The notes under the pieces: generated by a model
What the model was told of the DNA's origin: nothing
What the model saw: only the letters and a program-made list of their open reading frames with translations
The model's database searches: none
Position numbers and translations under genes: made by a program
Shown here: piece by piece, positions 1 to 20,028 of the stretch
Layout of the letters: each line of letters begins with the position of its first letter
Numbering within the stretch: position 1 is the stretch's first letter
Source of the DNA: Undaria pinnatifida
Lineage: Eukaryota > Sar > Phaeophyceae > Laminariales > Alariaceae
NCBI GenBank assembly: GCA_012845835.1
Contig: JABAKD010000028.1
Location: 8,187,632-8,251,631 of the forward strand
Length of the DNA: 64,000 bases
Reading direction: 5' to 3'

Positions 1-299
1 AAAATATGTCGATGGTCCTGACTCTAGCACTGCTTTGTTTATAGGCCAGCTGTTCGCTTTTCGAATGCTACAGTGTACTAGTGTGTCTAAGCTTCTCTTA
101 TTCTTCCTCTCTGCGTGTCTGCGTCATTGCGATCTCATCGAAACGCCCCGCGAATGCTACGACCCGACCTTCAACGCCATCACACCTCCTCCCTCCACAT
201 GTGGCTTGGAAAACTTTGTTATACTAAATATTACTATTAGGGAGAAGCGGTCGCTATCCTAGGGGATATATGGTGGCCGCAAAAGAGAATCAGGATGGG

Positions 300-471
300 G
301 ATTGGGGATGACACGACCAAAAACTTTATGGACGAAACGTAATGAGCTCCCATTGCTGGGGGTGTCTCTATTGGGAATAGGAACGGTACTCCGTCTCGAA
401 AGGGATGCGTGGCTAATGGGCAAATGGCCAAGGCAAGCAACAAATGAGTACCACCCCCCCCCTCCCCGCCC
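300..471 (+). mobile_element. C-tailed repeat, subtype A
   Basis: Contains CTCCGTCTCGAAAGGGATGC, GGCAAGCAACAAATGAGTACC and then a C-rich tail. Lies in the RFC3 intron just before the first visible exon. Confidence 0.7.
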
Positions 472-507
472 TTTACCACCTTGAACGCACCAACAAACCC
501 TTGTCAG

Positions 508-9985
<9,478 letters not shown>

Positions 9986-10167
9986 GTTTGCTTTGTTTTT
10001 AATTTTTAATAGTATTTGATATTTTTTTGCCTTGGTGTTTTGTAATTTGTAGTTTTGATGTAATTTTTAACGCCTTGGCAACTAGAAAAACCTTTTTTTG
10101 TGGACAAATTTACTTGAAGTTAGTATAGGGGGGCTTTGGGGCTCTAACGGGGTTCAGTGTGTTGTGC

Positions 10168-10277
10168 GATTTTATGACCACCGCCTGCACCTGGGGAGCA
10201 ACGAGGCTTTTGGATCTGGAAGCGTTCTTGGCGAATTTCGTGTCCGTTTACAAGGCCTACTTTATCGAGCATTGGGT
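10168..10277 (+). pseudogene. Decayed copy of RFC3 last exon (echo 1)
   Basis: Matches the end of the last RFC3 exon (9880-9985): the stretches coding for HRLHLGS, LEAF, and the YK-x-Y-x-IE end are all recognisable in order. One-base shifts put them in different frames. It lies about 180 bases after the RFC3 stop codon. Confidence 0.7.
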
Positions 10278-10404
10278 TATTTTTTGTCTTGGATTTATTG
10301 TGTAGTTTAGTAGTTTTTACCTCGTTAGTTTGTAGTTTTGTAGTTTTGCTATAGTGTTTCGCTTTTTAGTTTTATGTTAGTTTTAGTGTAGTGTGCAATT
10401 TTTA

Positions 10405-10506
10405 ATAACGCCCGCCTGCACCTGGGGAGCACGGAGATTTTCACCTAGAAGCGTTCGTGAGTGCTTGTTCATGTATTATTAGAAGGCCTACATAATCAAG
10501 CAGCGA
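10405..10506 (+). pseudogene. Decayed copy of RFC3 last exon (echo 2)
   Basis: Second downstream copy of the same exon end, with CGCCTGCACCTGGGGAGCA and a GAAGCGTTCGTG stretch followed by AAGGCCTACATAATCAAGCAG. It is more eroded than the first copy. Together with 10168-10277 it forms a three-member tandem array with the true exon. Confidence 0.65.
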
Positions 10507-10984
10507 GAAAATCTAATGAAAATAGCACTATCGGCCGCTCGTTTCTTTTTTTTTTTTGTCGCATTTGATTTGGTTTTTGGCTTCGGCTTGACTTTTTGTC
10601 TCGCAACTGGTTTTGGTGTCACCGTGTGCTTTCTCGCCCATGCCTGCCCTCATCCTACCCCCTTTTTTTTCTGCATTCCCCCTCGTTTTTTCCCTCCCAG
10701 GTTTTCTTGACGGGAACACCCGTTTTTTGCTTTTGGTACCACCGGCGGCAGGCGCTAGTTGGCAGGGGGAAACATGACGACAGTGGAAAAGGACAATTGA
10801 ACCAGAGTACCAGCCACCTCTTTGAGTTGACGAATGGTTTTATAGATTGGTGTCCGCGCTGCGATGCAGGAGTCGTAAGAAACGAGCTTCAAGGCGCAAG
10901 GCAGCATGGCCCCGTCGTGGGTTTGGTCCGCACACACGCTACAGTACGTGCTACCTGGTATCGTTACTGAGGGGTTTTAATAGC

Positions 10985-11070
10985 TGGGAGGGGGGGGGGG
11001 GGGCGTACTCATTTGTTGATTGCCTTAGTCATTTGAGCATTGACCACGCATCCCTTTCGAGACGGAGCGG
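10985..11070 (-). mobile_element. C-tailed repeat, subtype A, truncated
   Basis: A G16 run, then GTACTCATTTGTTGATTGCC and GACCACGCATCCCTTTCGAG. Confidence 0.7.
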
Positions 11071-11340
11071 GGAAGGATTTTGATAGCAGACTGCGGTGTT
11101 GTGATGAACCGCGCGACGCATTCCACGGTACACATTTTAAGACTGGGGGCACAGAGCCATGGATAAGAATTGACCGCGTGCGAATCCGCGAAGCAAATGC
11201 GTCATCCCCTTTTTCATATACGCACATGCCTTCTACGCACATGCCTTCAAAGGCATGTGAAACCCTTTACAACCTCCGTATCCTAGATCTTCCGCCTTGT
11301 TATTAATAGGCTTCCAGGGCAATACCTTATTTTTTTCGTT

Positions 11341-11522
11341 TTGTTTTTTTATCCTTCGGCGGATCGGGAAAAGTAAAGCTTAGGCTCAACACACTTCCAC
11401 GTATTTTCATAAACGTCGTGTGTCGATTTAGCTCAATTGCATTCGCAGTCCAGCGCTAGCTGGCGTGTCTTTCGGTTCCCGCGACAGCGATAGCGCGAGC
11501 TGTCCCTACCGGCGTTCCCCGT
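11341..11522 (-). mobile_element. A-tailed short repeat (CCGCCGGAGGAT family)
   Basis: On the minus strand the element carries CAGCTAGCGCTGGACTGCG, CGACACACGACG, TGAAAATACGTGGAAGTGTG and ends with a Ccat-CCGCCGaAGGATAAAAAA-type A tail (T-rich on plus). Likely a SINE-like retroposon; no clear pol III boxes found. Confidence 0.65.
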
Positions 11523-11832
11523 TACTACGGCAGCGCAAGCTGCCGTTGTATACGAGTGCGTGAGTATGTCGACCCGACTTGACCCCTGAGGGTCAGGTGC
11601 GGTGGAGATAGCCGTAACATACTGCAGAGGTGATCCATTGTTCTTCTGGGTTTCTCCCTTGAGGATCTCCACATACCTCCACCCCAAAAAGCTGATTGAT
11701 GTTGGAGAAAAGTATTGACTTCTCCCCTATAATACTATGATACGATGAACAATTGACCCCATGGCGTACAGCAGTAGGTATACAGCTAAACATGCTGCAT
11801 AACAAGAAATGCAATTCCGACGGCGTTTGGTT

Positions 11833-11927
11833 ATAACGCCTTCACTGCTGGAAACCCTGTTGGGGGACAAATTTACTTGAATTTAGTATGGGGAGGGATT
11901 TTGGGGCTCTATACGGGCTAAGGAGTC
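11833..11927. mobile_element. D element (~95 bp MITE)
   Basis: Short element with imperfect terminal repeats (TAACGCCTT... and ...CTAAAGGGGTTAA-type end). The core GTTGGGGGACAAATTTACTT then GTATGGGGAGGGATTTTGG is shared with all other D copies. Confidence 0.7.
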
Positions 11928-11929
11928 CC

Positions 11930-12173
11930 CGTCATTCAGATTTTTTTTTTCAGCCCCAAAAGCGCTACCTCTTCAAAATTACAAAATCTAGGAAATCCCC
12001 CCCCAATGTACGATGCAATGGCCCAGGTATGCGTGAAACGAAACATGTTGCAAAACAAGAATATGAAATTCCGATGATTTTTTTCATCAAGGAGCCCAGA
12101 AATTGGAAAAATGCTACAATTCTGCCTTAAAGCGCTACCTCTTCTGTAATTATGTCGTGTAATAGCACGCGTC
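11930..12173. mobile_element. Degenerate GACGCG-TIR MITE
   Basis: Ends in AATAGCACGCGTC (12173) and keeps the CATTCAG, GCGCTACCTCTTC and GTATGCGTGAAACG stretches of the family. Mutations obscure the 5' end. Confidence 0.4.
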
Positions 12174-12280
12174 GTGCCTCGGCGCCTCCTTAGTATCACA
12201 CCCGCGATTTTCCGGAAAACTCGCTTGGAATTTTTTGGAAGGGAAACATTTTTACGGGTCGAAAAGGGAAAACATAGAAC

Positions 12281-12566
12281 GACGCGTGCTACCGTACTAT
12301 ACAGAGGTATTAATAGGACTTTTTCGTGTGAACGAATTGTTTTCTGAATGACGGGGCTCCTTAACCCAAAATCGCCGGAAATATGACATTTCGTTCCTGC
12401 CTGATTCTCGTTGTTTACCTATCTCCATGGTATTTTTCATCCGGTCAGCAATTTTCTTTTGTTTTCTCCAAATAAATCTGTTTTGTGTGGGAGAGGTCTT
12501 AAGCTCCCGCATTGAAGAACCTGAAAAAAACGTGGTGCACCACACCTCTATCGTGCAGCACGCGTC
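12281..12566. mobile_element. GACGCG-TIR MITE copy, inverted orientation
   Basis: 286 bp beginning GACGCGTGCTACCG and ending CAGCACGCGTC. The interior is the reverse complement of the copy at 17934 (the GACGGGGCTCCTTAACCC motif comes first). Flanking AAC on each side may be a short target duplication. Confidence 0.8.
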
Positions 12567-12569
12567 AAC

Positions 12570-14700
12570 CGGACGATTACGGGCTCGGCTGCAACATGGC
12601 AGCATGGCAACCTGGCGCTGTTGACTGGGGTATTGTCAGACACGTCTTGCCTTCTTTGTTTCTCTTTTTTTTTTGCCTGAGTGAGGTAGAAAAGTTTAAC
12701 AAAGCATTTTTTTGTTTTCTTTTATGAGGCTCCTTAATACTGGTCTTGATTGAGCTATTCTTACGCTTCTTGGGACCTAAAACTGACTTTTCAGTATACC
12801 TTGACAGCTCGGTCCTGTGAAGCAACCCATGGCCCTGCGGTAGGTATACAACAGTATTTATATATTGCGAAAAACAAAAACATTCGTGACATTCCGACGA
12901 CTTTTTATTAATAATAGGTTAAGGAGCTCCGTCATCATTCAGAAAAAATACTGTTGCCAAAACGTGCTCGAAGCAAGCGTCGGTAGCAACCCCCCGCTGC
13001 TAGGCGCTAATGAGGGGATGGCGCGTCTGTCACACGTTACAGCCCGCGGTAGAGAGGTGCAACACTTTTGGGCCACCTGTATCTGAGCAACGGCCTGCTC
13101 GACTGACGAACTGCTCGTATCCGTTACCAGTATACAAGGTTCCCCTTCGGGGTGCGGGTAACGTGAAATCCAGGGGGCGTCGCAAGGCGAAAAGGGAGAC
13201 ACCGGGAACACTTGCTGCTGCACTGCTGCTGAGGTTAGTTGAGTAGCGGGGCATTTTTTTACGAACAAAACAATGAAGAGCAACAAATTAATTATTGTAA
13301 AAGTTTTTTTATCAAAATAAATAAAAAAAAATAAAATCAATTTGGGGTGTTCCAAGTGACCTGCTCGTCTCAGGGAGGCGGAACGCATTCCCTTGCCAAA
13401 TATAGACAGCTAAGCGACGTTTAATGCGCCGAGCGCCGCCACGGAGCTCGGCCGAGATCCAGACATGCTTCATAATATACCCATGGCAGGCTAGCTTGCC
13501 CCGCGGCCGAAAGTGCGAGAAGAAAACACTCGGCCGCCTGAGAGCAGCGAGCCAAAAAAAGCGAAAAAAATATTTTTCACATACATACATACATACATGG
13601 TTTATACTCCTTGGACGATCCCGTTTGAGGTTCCAGAATGTGGACGATCCCGTTTGGGGTTCAAGAATGTATGTTGCTGTACACCTTAGCGCAAAAGAGG
13701 GATGGCGTATCAGATTGAGCTTTGCCGATGTTTCTCAAAAATGTACTGGTCTTCTAAGCAAGCGGTGTGTGAGGTATGGAGCGTTCTACGGGGGGGTTAG
13801 GTGCCTCAGGAGAAAGGCGAGGTGTACCGCCTATCTATACTGTTGTTGTGGTGTTGCCCTTCATTGGAAGGGGATGATGCATTTGCTTCGCGGGTTGTGG
13901 CACGCGTCTAGCGTTCGGTTCTGTCCGTGGCGTGTGTGGGACTAGTACAAGAGCTGATACAATGCTAGTGAGTGACTAACAACGTGTAACCTGCCTATTT
14001 AATAGTAGTAGCAGAGAGACCCGCAAGAAGAGGGTGGCCTAACAGTGTGCCTGTATGTAACAGCCCCTAGTCTTTTACCATAATGCTATATTTTGATACA
14101 TGATGTACATGGTAGAGGGTGCACATATACATCAAATCATGGCATGTTCCCTCTTCTTCTGAGGCTCTCTTCTCGTTTAAAGAGCTCTCTATCAGGCATT
14201 TCTAAGGGGCAAAAAACTGATGTAGATAAACAATGAAAGTGCAAATCTCATGGCCGGTGTTTAAATAAACATGAAAAAGTAAATGCAAATAATAAGCAAC
14301 GAAATGCGCTGACGACGATATTGGCTTAATTAAGGAGCCCCGTCATTTTCAGAAACCGATACTTACTTGGCGAAAAAATGCTATACATATACGTGTCACC
14401 TACCGTGCGTACCAGGGAGCCTCTTCTTGCCGCTCGCCGTCTAGCACACACCCTAACGCTGACGACACCGCAGGATACGATAGAGGGTACACCCCAGTTT
14501 TTTTTCCACGGAATCTTCTTGAGGAGCTCTAAAACCCACCCGCAAATGGACTTATTAATAGTACAGAGTACACTGAAAGCGCAACCCGACTAGCACACCC
14601 CATCACCTCCTAGACATGACGCACGTGCCACGATGGAGGTGCACACCGCGCTTTTTCTGAGGTTCCGCACCTGAGAAGCTTTAAGACATGTCCTTCTTGG
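12570..14700. other. Gene-free stretch
   Basis: Holds scattered MITE end fragments (12910-12950, 14300-14360, 14615-14690), a CATA microsatellite (13579-13598) and a two-copy 27-bp duplication (GGACGATCCCGTTTGAGGTT type, 13612-13668). The open frame at 13424-13945 shows no recognisable protein. Confidence 0.6.
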
Positions 14701-14791
14701 CCCCCCAGAAGAGGGAGAGTATTATAAGGCTTACTGTGGGTAAGCTATTGGTTAACATTTTGCAAGTAAGTGGTCAAACGGACTAATGAGT
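14701..14791 (+). mobile_element. Truncated TRIM remnant (purine tract plus LTR)
   Basis: A purine-rich stretch (GAAGAGGGAGAG) is followed by ATTATAAGGCTTACTG and then the LTR body, in the opposite orientation to the two full copies. The LTR end is missing after about 70 bases. Confidence 0.65.
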
Positions 14792-15101
14792 CGTTCTACG
14801 GTAGGTAGCCCCCTCAACTTTTCTTTGGCGAAATCGCCGGTTTCAAAACCAGCTCCCGGTTGTATCTCCTCAAATACGGTGTCCCTCGACACCCCGACGT
14901 CATCGATCGATAGGCTCTGTGCACACAAGAAAATATATGAACGCTTTGTTTTCAATTGTATCCTTCCTTGTGTCGAGCAGCCATTAAACGTTTCGTTAAA
15001 CAAAATTAATTGCTGGTTTTGGGGGGGGGTATCGTAGAATCCGTCTACTACCCCACTTTAGTGGAATGATTGCTTAACATACCCCCCTCGAGTGCTCACT
15101 G

Positions 15102-15400
15102 GCACGTGCTACGATAGAGGTATTCCCTTTTTCGGCTGAAATGTTTTTTTGAATGACGGTGCTCCTTAACCCAAAAAAATCGTCGGAAAAAAAAAAAAAA
15201 TGGCCATTTTTTTTGCATGAAATTGTCGTCGAATACCCTAGGCCATGAGATTTTTCATCCGGTATATATATATGATGATATATGTAGCAGTTTTATTTTT
15301 CGCTGCGTGCTACGATAGAGCTAGCACTTTTCGTTTGAAAATGTTTCTGAATGATCTGGTTCCTTAACGCCAAATTCGTCGGAAATAGGCCATTATTTTT
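15102..15400. mobile_element. Fragments of GACGCG-TIR MITEs
   Basis: Two partial ends, CGTGCTACGATAGAGGT near 15107 and GCGTGCTACGATAGAGCT near 15305, each followed by the inner GAATGA..GGTTCCTTAA-type motif. The interior is shortened and includes a TA-rich stretch. This is part of a cluster that continues to 16318. Confidence 0.6.
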
Positions 15401-16030
15401 GACGCGTGCTACAACAGGAGTGCACCACGTTTTTTATGAGGTTTTCTCAATTTGGGGGCTTAAGACCTCAGTGTTAAGGTATTAGTGGGGTATTAGTCCG
15501 TTTGACCACTTGCAACTGGTTAACCAATAGCTTACCCAAACTAAGCCTTATAACACTCTCCCCCCCTGAAACGGCGGGATAGCAGGTCGGCCGGATATAC
15601 GGGCGGACCTGTCAATTATCCAAGCCGTTTCATTCCCTGGGGATACCAGGAAGAGTATTTTTCAAGTTCGCCATGGGGAAATCTGAAAAAGTTTATTATG
15701 GTGGATGTGGGGATCGAACCCACGACCCAAAAACCCATGGTCTGTCGACGACGCCATTTGTTAAGGACTTTGTGGGGTATTAGTCTGTTTGACCACTTGC
15801 AAAAGGTTAACCAATAGCTTACCCAAACTAAGCCTTATAACATCAGCCAAAAGCTGATTTGAAAAAAAAAAACGAAACTGCTACCAGATGAAAACCCCCT
15901 CTATGGTCCTAGGTACACGACGAAAAACCATGCAAAAAATGGCCTTTTTCACGACGATTTTGGGTTAAGAACCCCCGTCATTCAGAAATCATTTCAGCCG
16001 AAAAGTGCTACCTCTGTCGTAGCACGCGTC
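15401..16030. mobile_element. GACGCG-TIR MITE, interrupted by TRIM copy 1
   Basis: Begins GACGCGTGCTACAACAGGAG and ends with the inverted GTAGCACGCGTC. Without the TRIM and one of its TCAG copies it would be about 255 bp and align end to end with the intact copies at 17934, 21795 and 12281. Internal landmarks shared by the family are AGACCTC..CTGATTTG, GATGAAAA, CCTAGGTACAC and the GTTAAGGAGCCCCGTCATTCAGAA-type motif. Confidence 0.85.
15472..15842 (-). mobile_element. TRIM (miniature LTR retrotransposon) copy 1
   Basis: 371 bp with two 84-bp direct terminal repeats (15472-15555 and 15759-15842). Read on the minus strand, each LTR starts TGTTATAAGG and ends CCTTAACA, the classic TG...CA ends. 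A purine tract (GGGGGGGAGAG) abuts the 3' LTR. Next to the 5' LTR comes a tRNA-Lys-like stretch (15699-15757). Flanking 4-bp duplications are TCAG at 15468-15471 and 15843-15846. No protein is encoded, so movement must depend on another element. It is inserted inside a GACGCG-ended MITE (15401-16030). Confidence 0.9.
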
Positions 16031-16318
16031 TTTTTTGTTTCGCCTGATTCTCGTTGTGTACCTAGGCCGTGGCATTTTTCATCCGGCAGCAGTTTAGTTT
16101 CCCCTCCAAATCAGTTTGTTGTGTTGGGAGAGGTCTCAGGCTTCGAAATTTGAGGAAACCTCCGAAAAAAACGTGGTGCGCACCTCTATGGTAGCACGTG
16201 CGCGCCTTTTTTGGGTCAAGAAGGGTTAAGAAGAGGCCATGTCTTGACCTCCTCAAGTGAGGAGTGGTGTTGGGAAAAAAAAACGTGGTGCACCTCCTCT
16301 TATCGTAGCACGCGTCCA
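16031..16318. mobile_element. Two further partial GACGCG-TIR MITE copies in tandem
   Basis: Ends reading ACCTCTATGGTAGCACGTGC (near 16195) and TATCGTAGCACGCGTC (near 16312), preceded by the family's CGTGGTGCACC and GAGAGGTCTCAGG motifs. The 5' TIRs are missing, so these are truncated copies stacked against the intact one ending at 16030. Confidence 0.6.
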
Positions 16319-16639
16319 ATCCACTACCGGGTTCGAGCTACTACTGTGCTCGCACTACTCGCCACGAGTGGCTGTGTACCCTGTAACCGAAGAAAACTTT
16401 TTTTTTCAGGTAACTTTTTTGGCGCATCGCGTAGCTATATATATATATACTTGTATATGTAACCGTTCCATGGGGGTTTCATAAAACGCTAAAAGAAAAC
16501 GGCACGGAATCTTAAGCTTGAAAAAGGAACGGGGAGTCCACACTCGCGCTCGCGAGGGATCCCTAGCCATTGCAAATAGAGGCCCCAAACGAGGCCCCCC
16601 TCCCGTAGCGTTGGTCCCGCCAGAGTCGTTCATACACAG

Positions 16640-16975
16640 GGGGTACTCGGTTTAAGAGCGTCCATATAGCGCGAGGAAACGGACCTTGGGCCGTTCCTAA
16701 CGAACGCAGAAAAAATGTCAGGAATCGCGCGACAAAGAAAAACGTGATCTTTTGTCAGGAATCCCGCGCTTGGAATCATTTTGGCAGTTTCCACATAAGA
16801 ATTAACGCCAGAGTTCCTGGCAAAAAGTCGCGTGTTTTTGTTTGTTGTGTAAAAAAACGTGAAATTTTTCAAGAGTTTCTTCGAAATGCCAGGAATCGTG
16901 ATTTTTTTGTCGGGATTCGTCTTTACATTATTTTTGCGTTCGAGTTAGGAACGCTCTTCAAGAGCGGTCTATTAA
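16640..16975. repeat. TCAGGAATCG-rich dispersed repeat
   Basis: Several TCAGGAATC words among A-rich AAAACGTGA stretches, ending TCTATTAATAG. A related segment at 26270-26600 ends GTTATTAATAGGAACGGCC. Boundaries uncertain. Confidence 0.4.
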
Positions 16976-17784
16976 TAGTGGCTTGTTTGTCACGTCTTGT
17001 GGATCCCATACCGAACCCCTGTGTCCGTGTCAGGTCCCGTTCGAGATAAGGGCGGTGGCGCTTGTCTATTCTCCGAGTACTCCCCCACGTGCCAACTTCG
17101 GTGAAAATTGACGAGCAGCTGGATCGCTGAAACCCCACGCACGAAAAATGAGGGGCAAATAGCGGGGGAGGAGGCGGCACAACACCCGTGACTTGTGACG
17201 ATTTGTGACGACGGTTTGTTCAGAAGACCAAGCTGAAGATACGAAAAACCTAATGACTTGAGCTGGAACGTAAAATAGTGGCGATTGAAAAAAAAATCTG
17301 GTTGCGGCGTGGAGGTACAAGAAGAGCTGTGACCTGGGCGGATTTCCGCGTTTGGCTTGGTAGCGTTTGATAATATTTCAGTAGTCGGATAGGCGTCTTT
17401 GCCCTGGGCAGACACGTTTCGACTTTCCGCCATAGGGACCCTAGCTTAACGCCTAGAGAATTTGGAGCTACGAGTAGGCCTTGCAAGTTGCGCCCCTCTG
17501 TGCCTGCGGCGCGCTCGTTTGCGACCACACAGTAACCACACATCAGTGGGGACTACACAGAGGCAGAGGCTCATGATGATATCCCAATAATTTCGTTTTC
17601 GCCATTAAATACCAACCACAGCGGTGGAAAAAGATGCTTGCTTGAGCGCCAGCCCATCAAAACCCCCATCCATCGATGGAAAAACGAGTCACTTTACGTG
17701 AAAATATCGAAGTGGAAAGTAAGCGCCCTCAAAAACAACTCCACCCGCCCCCCCCGCCCTCCATGCGCCACAACTGGTTCAAAC

Positions 17785-18236
17785 TAGCACGCAGCCCACC
17801 CTGCATGCGACTCACCAAACACCTCACGGCACTTCGCTCTTTGGTGAAATAAATCTCTGCCTGGCGGGTGAAATTTCGACGTGCTCCGTCCCGGCATAGT
17901 AGGGATGCGAGGGTCTACGGTCATACGACTACGGACGCGTGCTACGATAGAAGCACGCCGCTTTTTTTCTGAGATCCCTCAATTTGGGCCCTTAATACCT
18001 CTCCCAAAAACTGATTTGGAGCAAAAAAAACAAGAACTGTTATGATACCGGATGAAAAATCCTATGGCCTAGGTACACAACAAGAACCACGCCCAAAACA
18101 TGGTCCATTATTTATTTTTTTCCGACGATTTTGCCCAGGTTAAGGAGCCCCGTCATTTAGAAAGCATGTCAGCCGAAAAGTGCAACCTGTATTGTATCAC
18201 GTGTCTACGGCCATGCACAAGAAGAGTACACCCCCC
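17785..18236 (+). mobile_element. C-tailed repeat, subtype B, split by a MITE
   Basis: Body at 17785-17933 and tail part at 18206-18236 (CTACGGCCATGCACAAGAAG..CCCCCC). The two are continuous once the MITE at 17934-18205 and one TACG are removed. Confidence 0.8.
17934..18205. mobile_element. GACGCG-TIR MITE, intact copy inserted in a C-tailed repeat
   Basis: 272 bp with terminal inverted repeats GACGCGTGCTACGATA / GACACGTGATACAATA. It splits a C-tailed repeat exactly at its ...CGACTACGGCCATGCAC... motif and is flanked by TACG on both sides (17930-17933, 18206-18209), a 4-bp target-site duplication. Confidence 0.88.
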
Positions 18237-18348
18237 TGGGCACACTTACCCCAGGCAATCAACAACCTAATCCATCCAGAAACACAGAGTAGTCATTCAT
18301 GTCAAAATATTGAAGGTGGGAAGCCAGTGCCCTGATATTATGCCCCCA

Positions 18349-18384
18349 GCCATGCATGAAATGAGTACCCCCCCCCCCCCCCCC
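18349..18384 (+). mobile_element. C-tailed repeat, 3' end only
   Basis: CCATGCATGAAATGAGTA followed by 17 C. Confidence 0.6.
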
Positions 18385-18404
18385 GAACGTATAACTGGCG
18401 GGGA

Positions 18405-18735
18405 AATATACCAGATACAGTAACAGTCCCTCTATAGAGCCGGTTTGAGTAGTGCCGGTCGTCCGCTATAGTGCCTGTGAAATCGCTTGTCAAATATACC
18501 AGGTACAGCCGCAGTCCCTCTAAAGGGCCGGTTGTCCGCTATAGTGCCTGTGAAATCGCCTGGCAAATACACCACGTGGAGCAGTATTCCCTCTATAGTG
18601 CTGGTTGCCCGCTATAGTGCCTGTGAAATCGCTTGTCAAATATACCAGGTGCAGCGATAGTCCCTATATAGTGCCGGTCGAGTAGTGCCGGTTGCCGCGC
18701 TATAGTCCCGGTGTTTCTGGCTGGCACATACCGGC
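18405..18735 (+). repeat. Minisatellite, four units of 70-90 bp
   Basis: Units carry TACCAGGTGCAG, AGTCCCTCTATAGTGCCGGT, CCGCTATAGTGCCTGTGAAA and CGCCTGGCAAAT. A single dispersed unit lies at 2381-2465 in an RFC3 intron. Confidence 0.85.
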
Positions 18736-19039
18736 ACTACAGAGTGACCACTACTGCTGTACTCGTACTTAACAACCATATACCAGGTACTGTGCCAGGT
18801 GTTATCATCTAAAAAGTAGACCAAAGCATAGACCACCTATTTGTACGCGTCACGGGGGGGGGGGGGGGGGGGCATTACACTAGAGGCTTGACGCATCATA
18901 AATTTTGCTAAATTCGACGCCGCGCACCTGTTCTAAAGCATACCAGGAATGTATCATGTACGAGGATGCGTAAGAGCAGAGAAAAAAACACACTTGATCG
19001 CGGAAAGTGGGCAGACGGACAAAAACGAGCCCGGAGAAA

Positions 19040-19240
19040 AAAAAACAGGGTTTCTCACGGACCAGGTCACCCTTCCTGGGTCGGGTCGGACCGGGGTGAT
19101 CCGACCCGACCGGTGAGATCTTAAAAACTCCTTCCCCGACCACACCCGGCCCGAGAGAATTCGAATCATGTCCCGACCCGACCCCACTCGACCCGCGAGA
19201 CTGAGAACACTTCCTGACCCGTGGAAGCCCCTGAAAAAAA
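19040..19240. repeat. GGGTCGGGTCGG-rich repeat, copy 1
   Basis: Contains GGGTCGGGTCGG and its complement CCGACCCGACC in close inverted arrangement, able to form a strong hairpin. A related copy in opposite orientation lies at 19850-20028, with a MITE between them. Confidence 0.5.
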
Positions 19241-19457
19241 ACGCGCCTAGTCTCGAACTCCCCCCGACTAGGTACTAATACACAAGCAAGATACACCAGG
19301 TGTTGTAGTAAGTCCGCGGGAACGCTACTAATAGACTTATATATGGAAGTTGTTACAGGCGGCACCATCACTTGAGGAAGGAAATGACGATCAACCACGT
19401 TAACAACGCACAGGATGTTTTCTCGCCGTCCAAGCACGAAGAAAAACACCGGCTTTA

Positions 19458-19644
19458 CAGTGGGTACCCCGATTTTAGAGCGCCCCATGACTAGCGGAAA
19501 CAAGCGCTCTTAACTACCACATTGCCTCTTATCTGTAGCGGGAAATATATAGATTTTAGTATAGGCGGGACATGCCGATTTGACCGCTCTCAAGTCCCGG
19601 AAAATGCTCTCATCCTGGGCGCTCTTAAAGCGGGGTATCCACTG
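19458..19644. mobile_element. CAGTGGGTACCCC-TIR MITE without insert
   Basis: 187 bp with terminal inverted repeats CAGTGGGTACCCCGAT and its complement GCGGGGTATCCACTG. Flanked by TA on both sides, suggesting a TA target like mariner or harbinger-related elements. This copy lacks the ~90 bp D element found inside the copies at 37148 and 38000, so it serves as the empty site. Confidence 0.8.
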
Positions 19645-19849
19645 TACAAACCAAGCCAAGAGGTACAATCTTCTCCCCACACTCGTACCTCCCCCAGGAA
19701 AAAAAAATGAGCATGCAAGCGCATGAGCGTCGACAAGAAAAACAAAAACGCCGTCATAAGACAAACCACACCGGATGCCTCACCTAGAAAACACACACAA
19801 AAAAATTAAACGAAAATCTGAATCAACCGCAAAATAAGCAAAGGAACTT

Positions 19850-20028
19850 CTTCAGGGCCTGGTCACGGGTCAGAACACTTTCCGCGGGTCGGGTCGGTTC
19901 GGGCCCATCAGGTTTGAAAACGTCCAGATGTGACATGACACGAACCGTCCCGGCCAGAGGGACTTCGAATACCCCCCGACCCGACCGGACTCGACCCGCG
20001 AAATATAACCACCTCCTGACCATACCCG
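19850..20028. repeat. GGGTCGGGTCGG-rich repeat, copy 2 (inverted)
   Basis: GCGGGTCGGGTCGGTTCGGG at one end and CCCCCGACCCGACCGGACTC at the other. Opposite orientation to 19040-19240. Confidence 0.5.

Noticed and set aside
13424..13945. 173-codon open frame in the intergenic region
   Set aside because: Includes a CATA microsatellite and a 27-bp duplication, has no recognisable motif and no exon-like partners.
15699..15757. Functional tRNA-Lys gene on the minus strand
   Set aside because: No 5' acceptor strand and a shortened anticodon arm; it is part of the TRIM and occurs in both copies.
18880..19503. 207-codon minus-strand open frame
   Set aside because: Runs through the GGGTCGGGTCGG inverted repeat and the edge of a MITE; reading frame most likely accidental.
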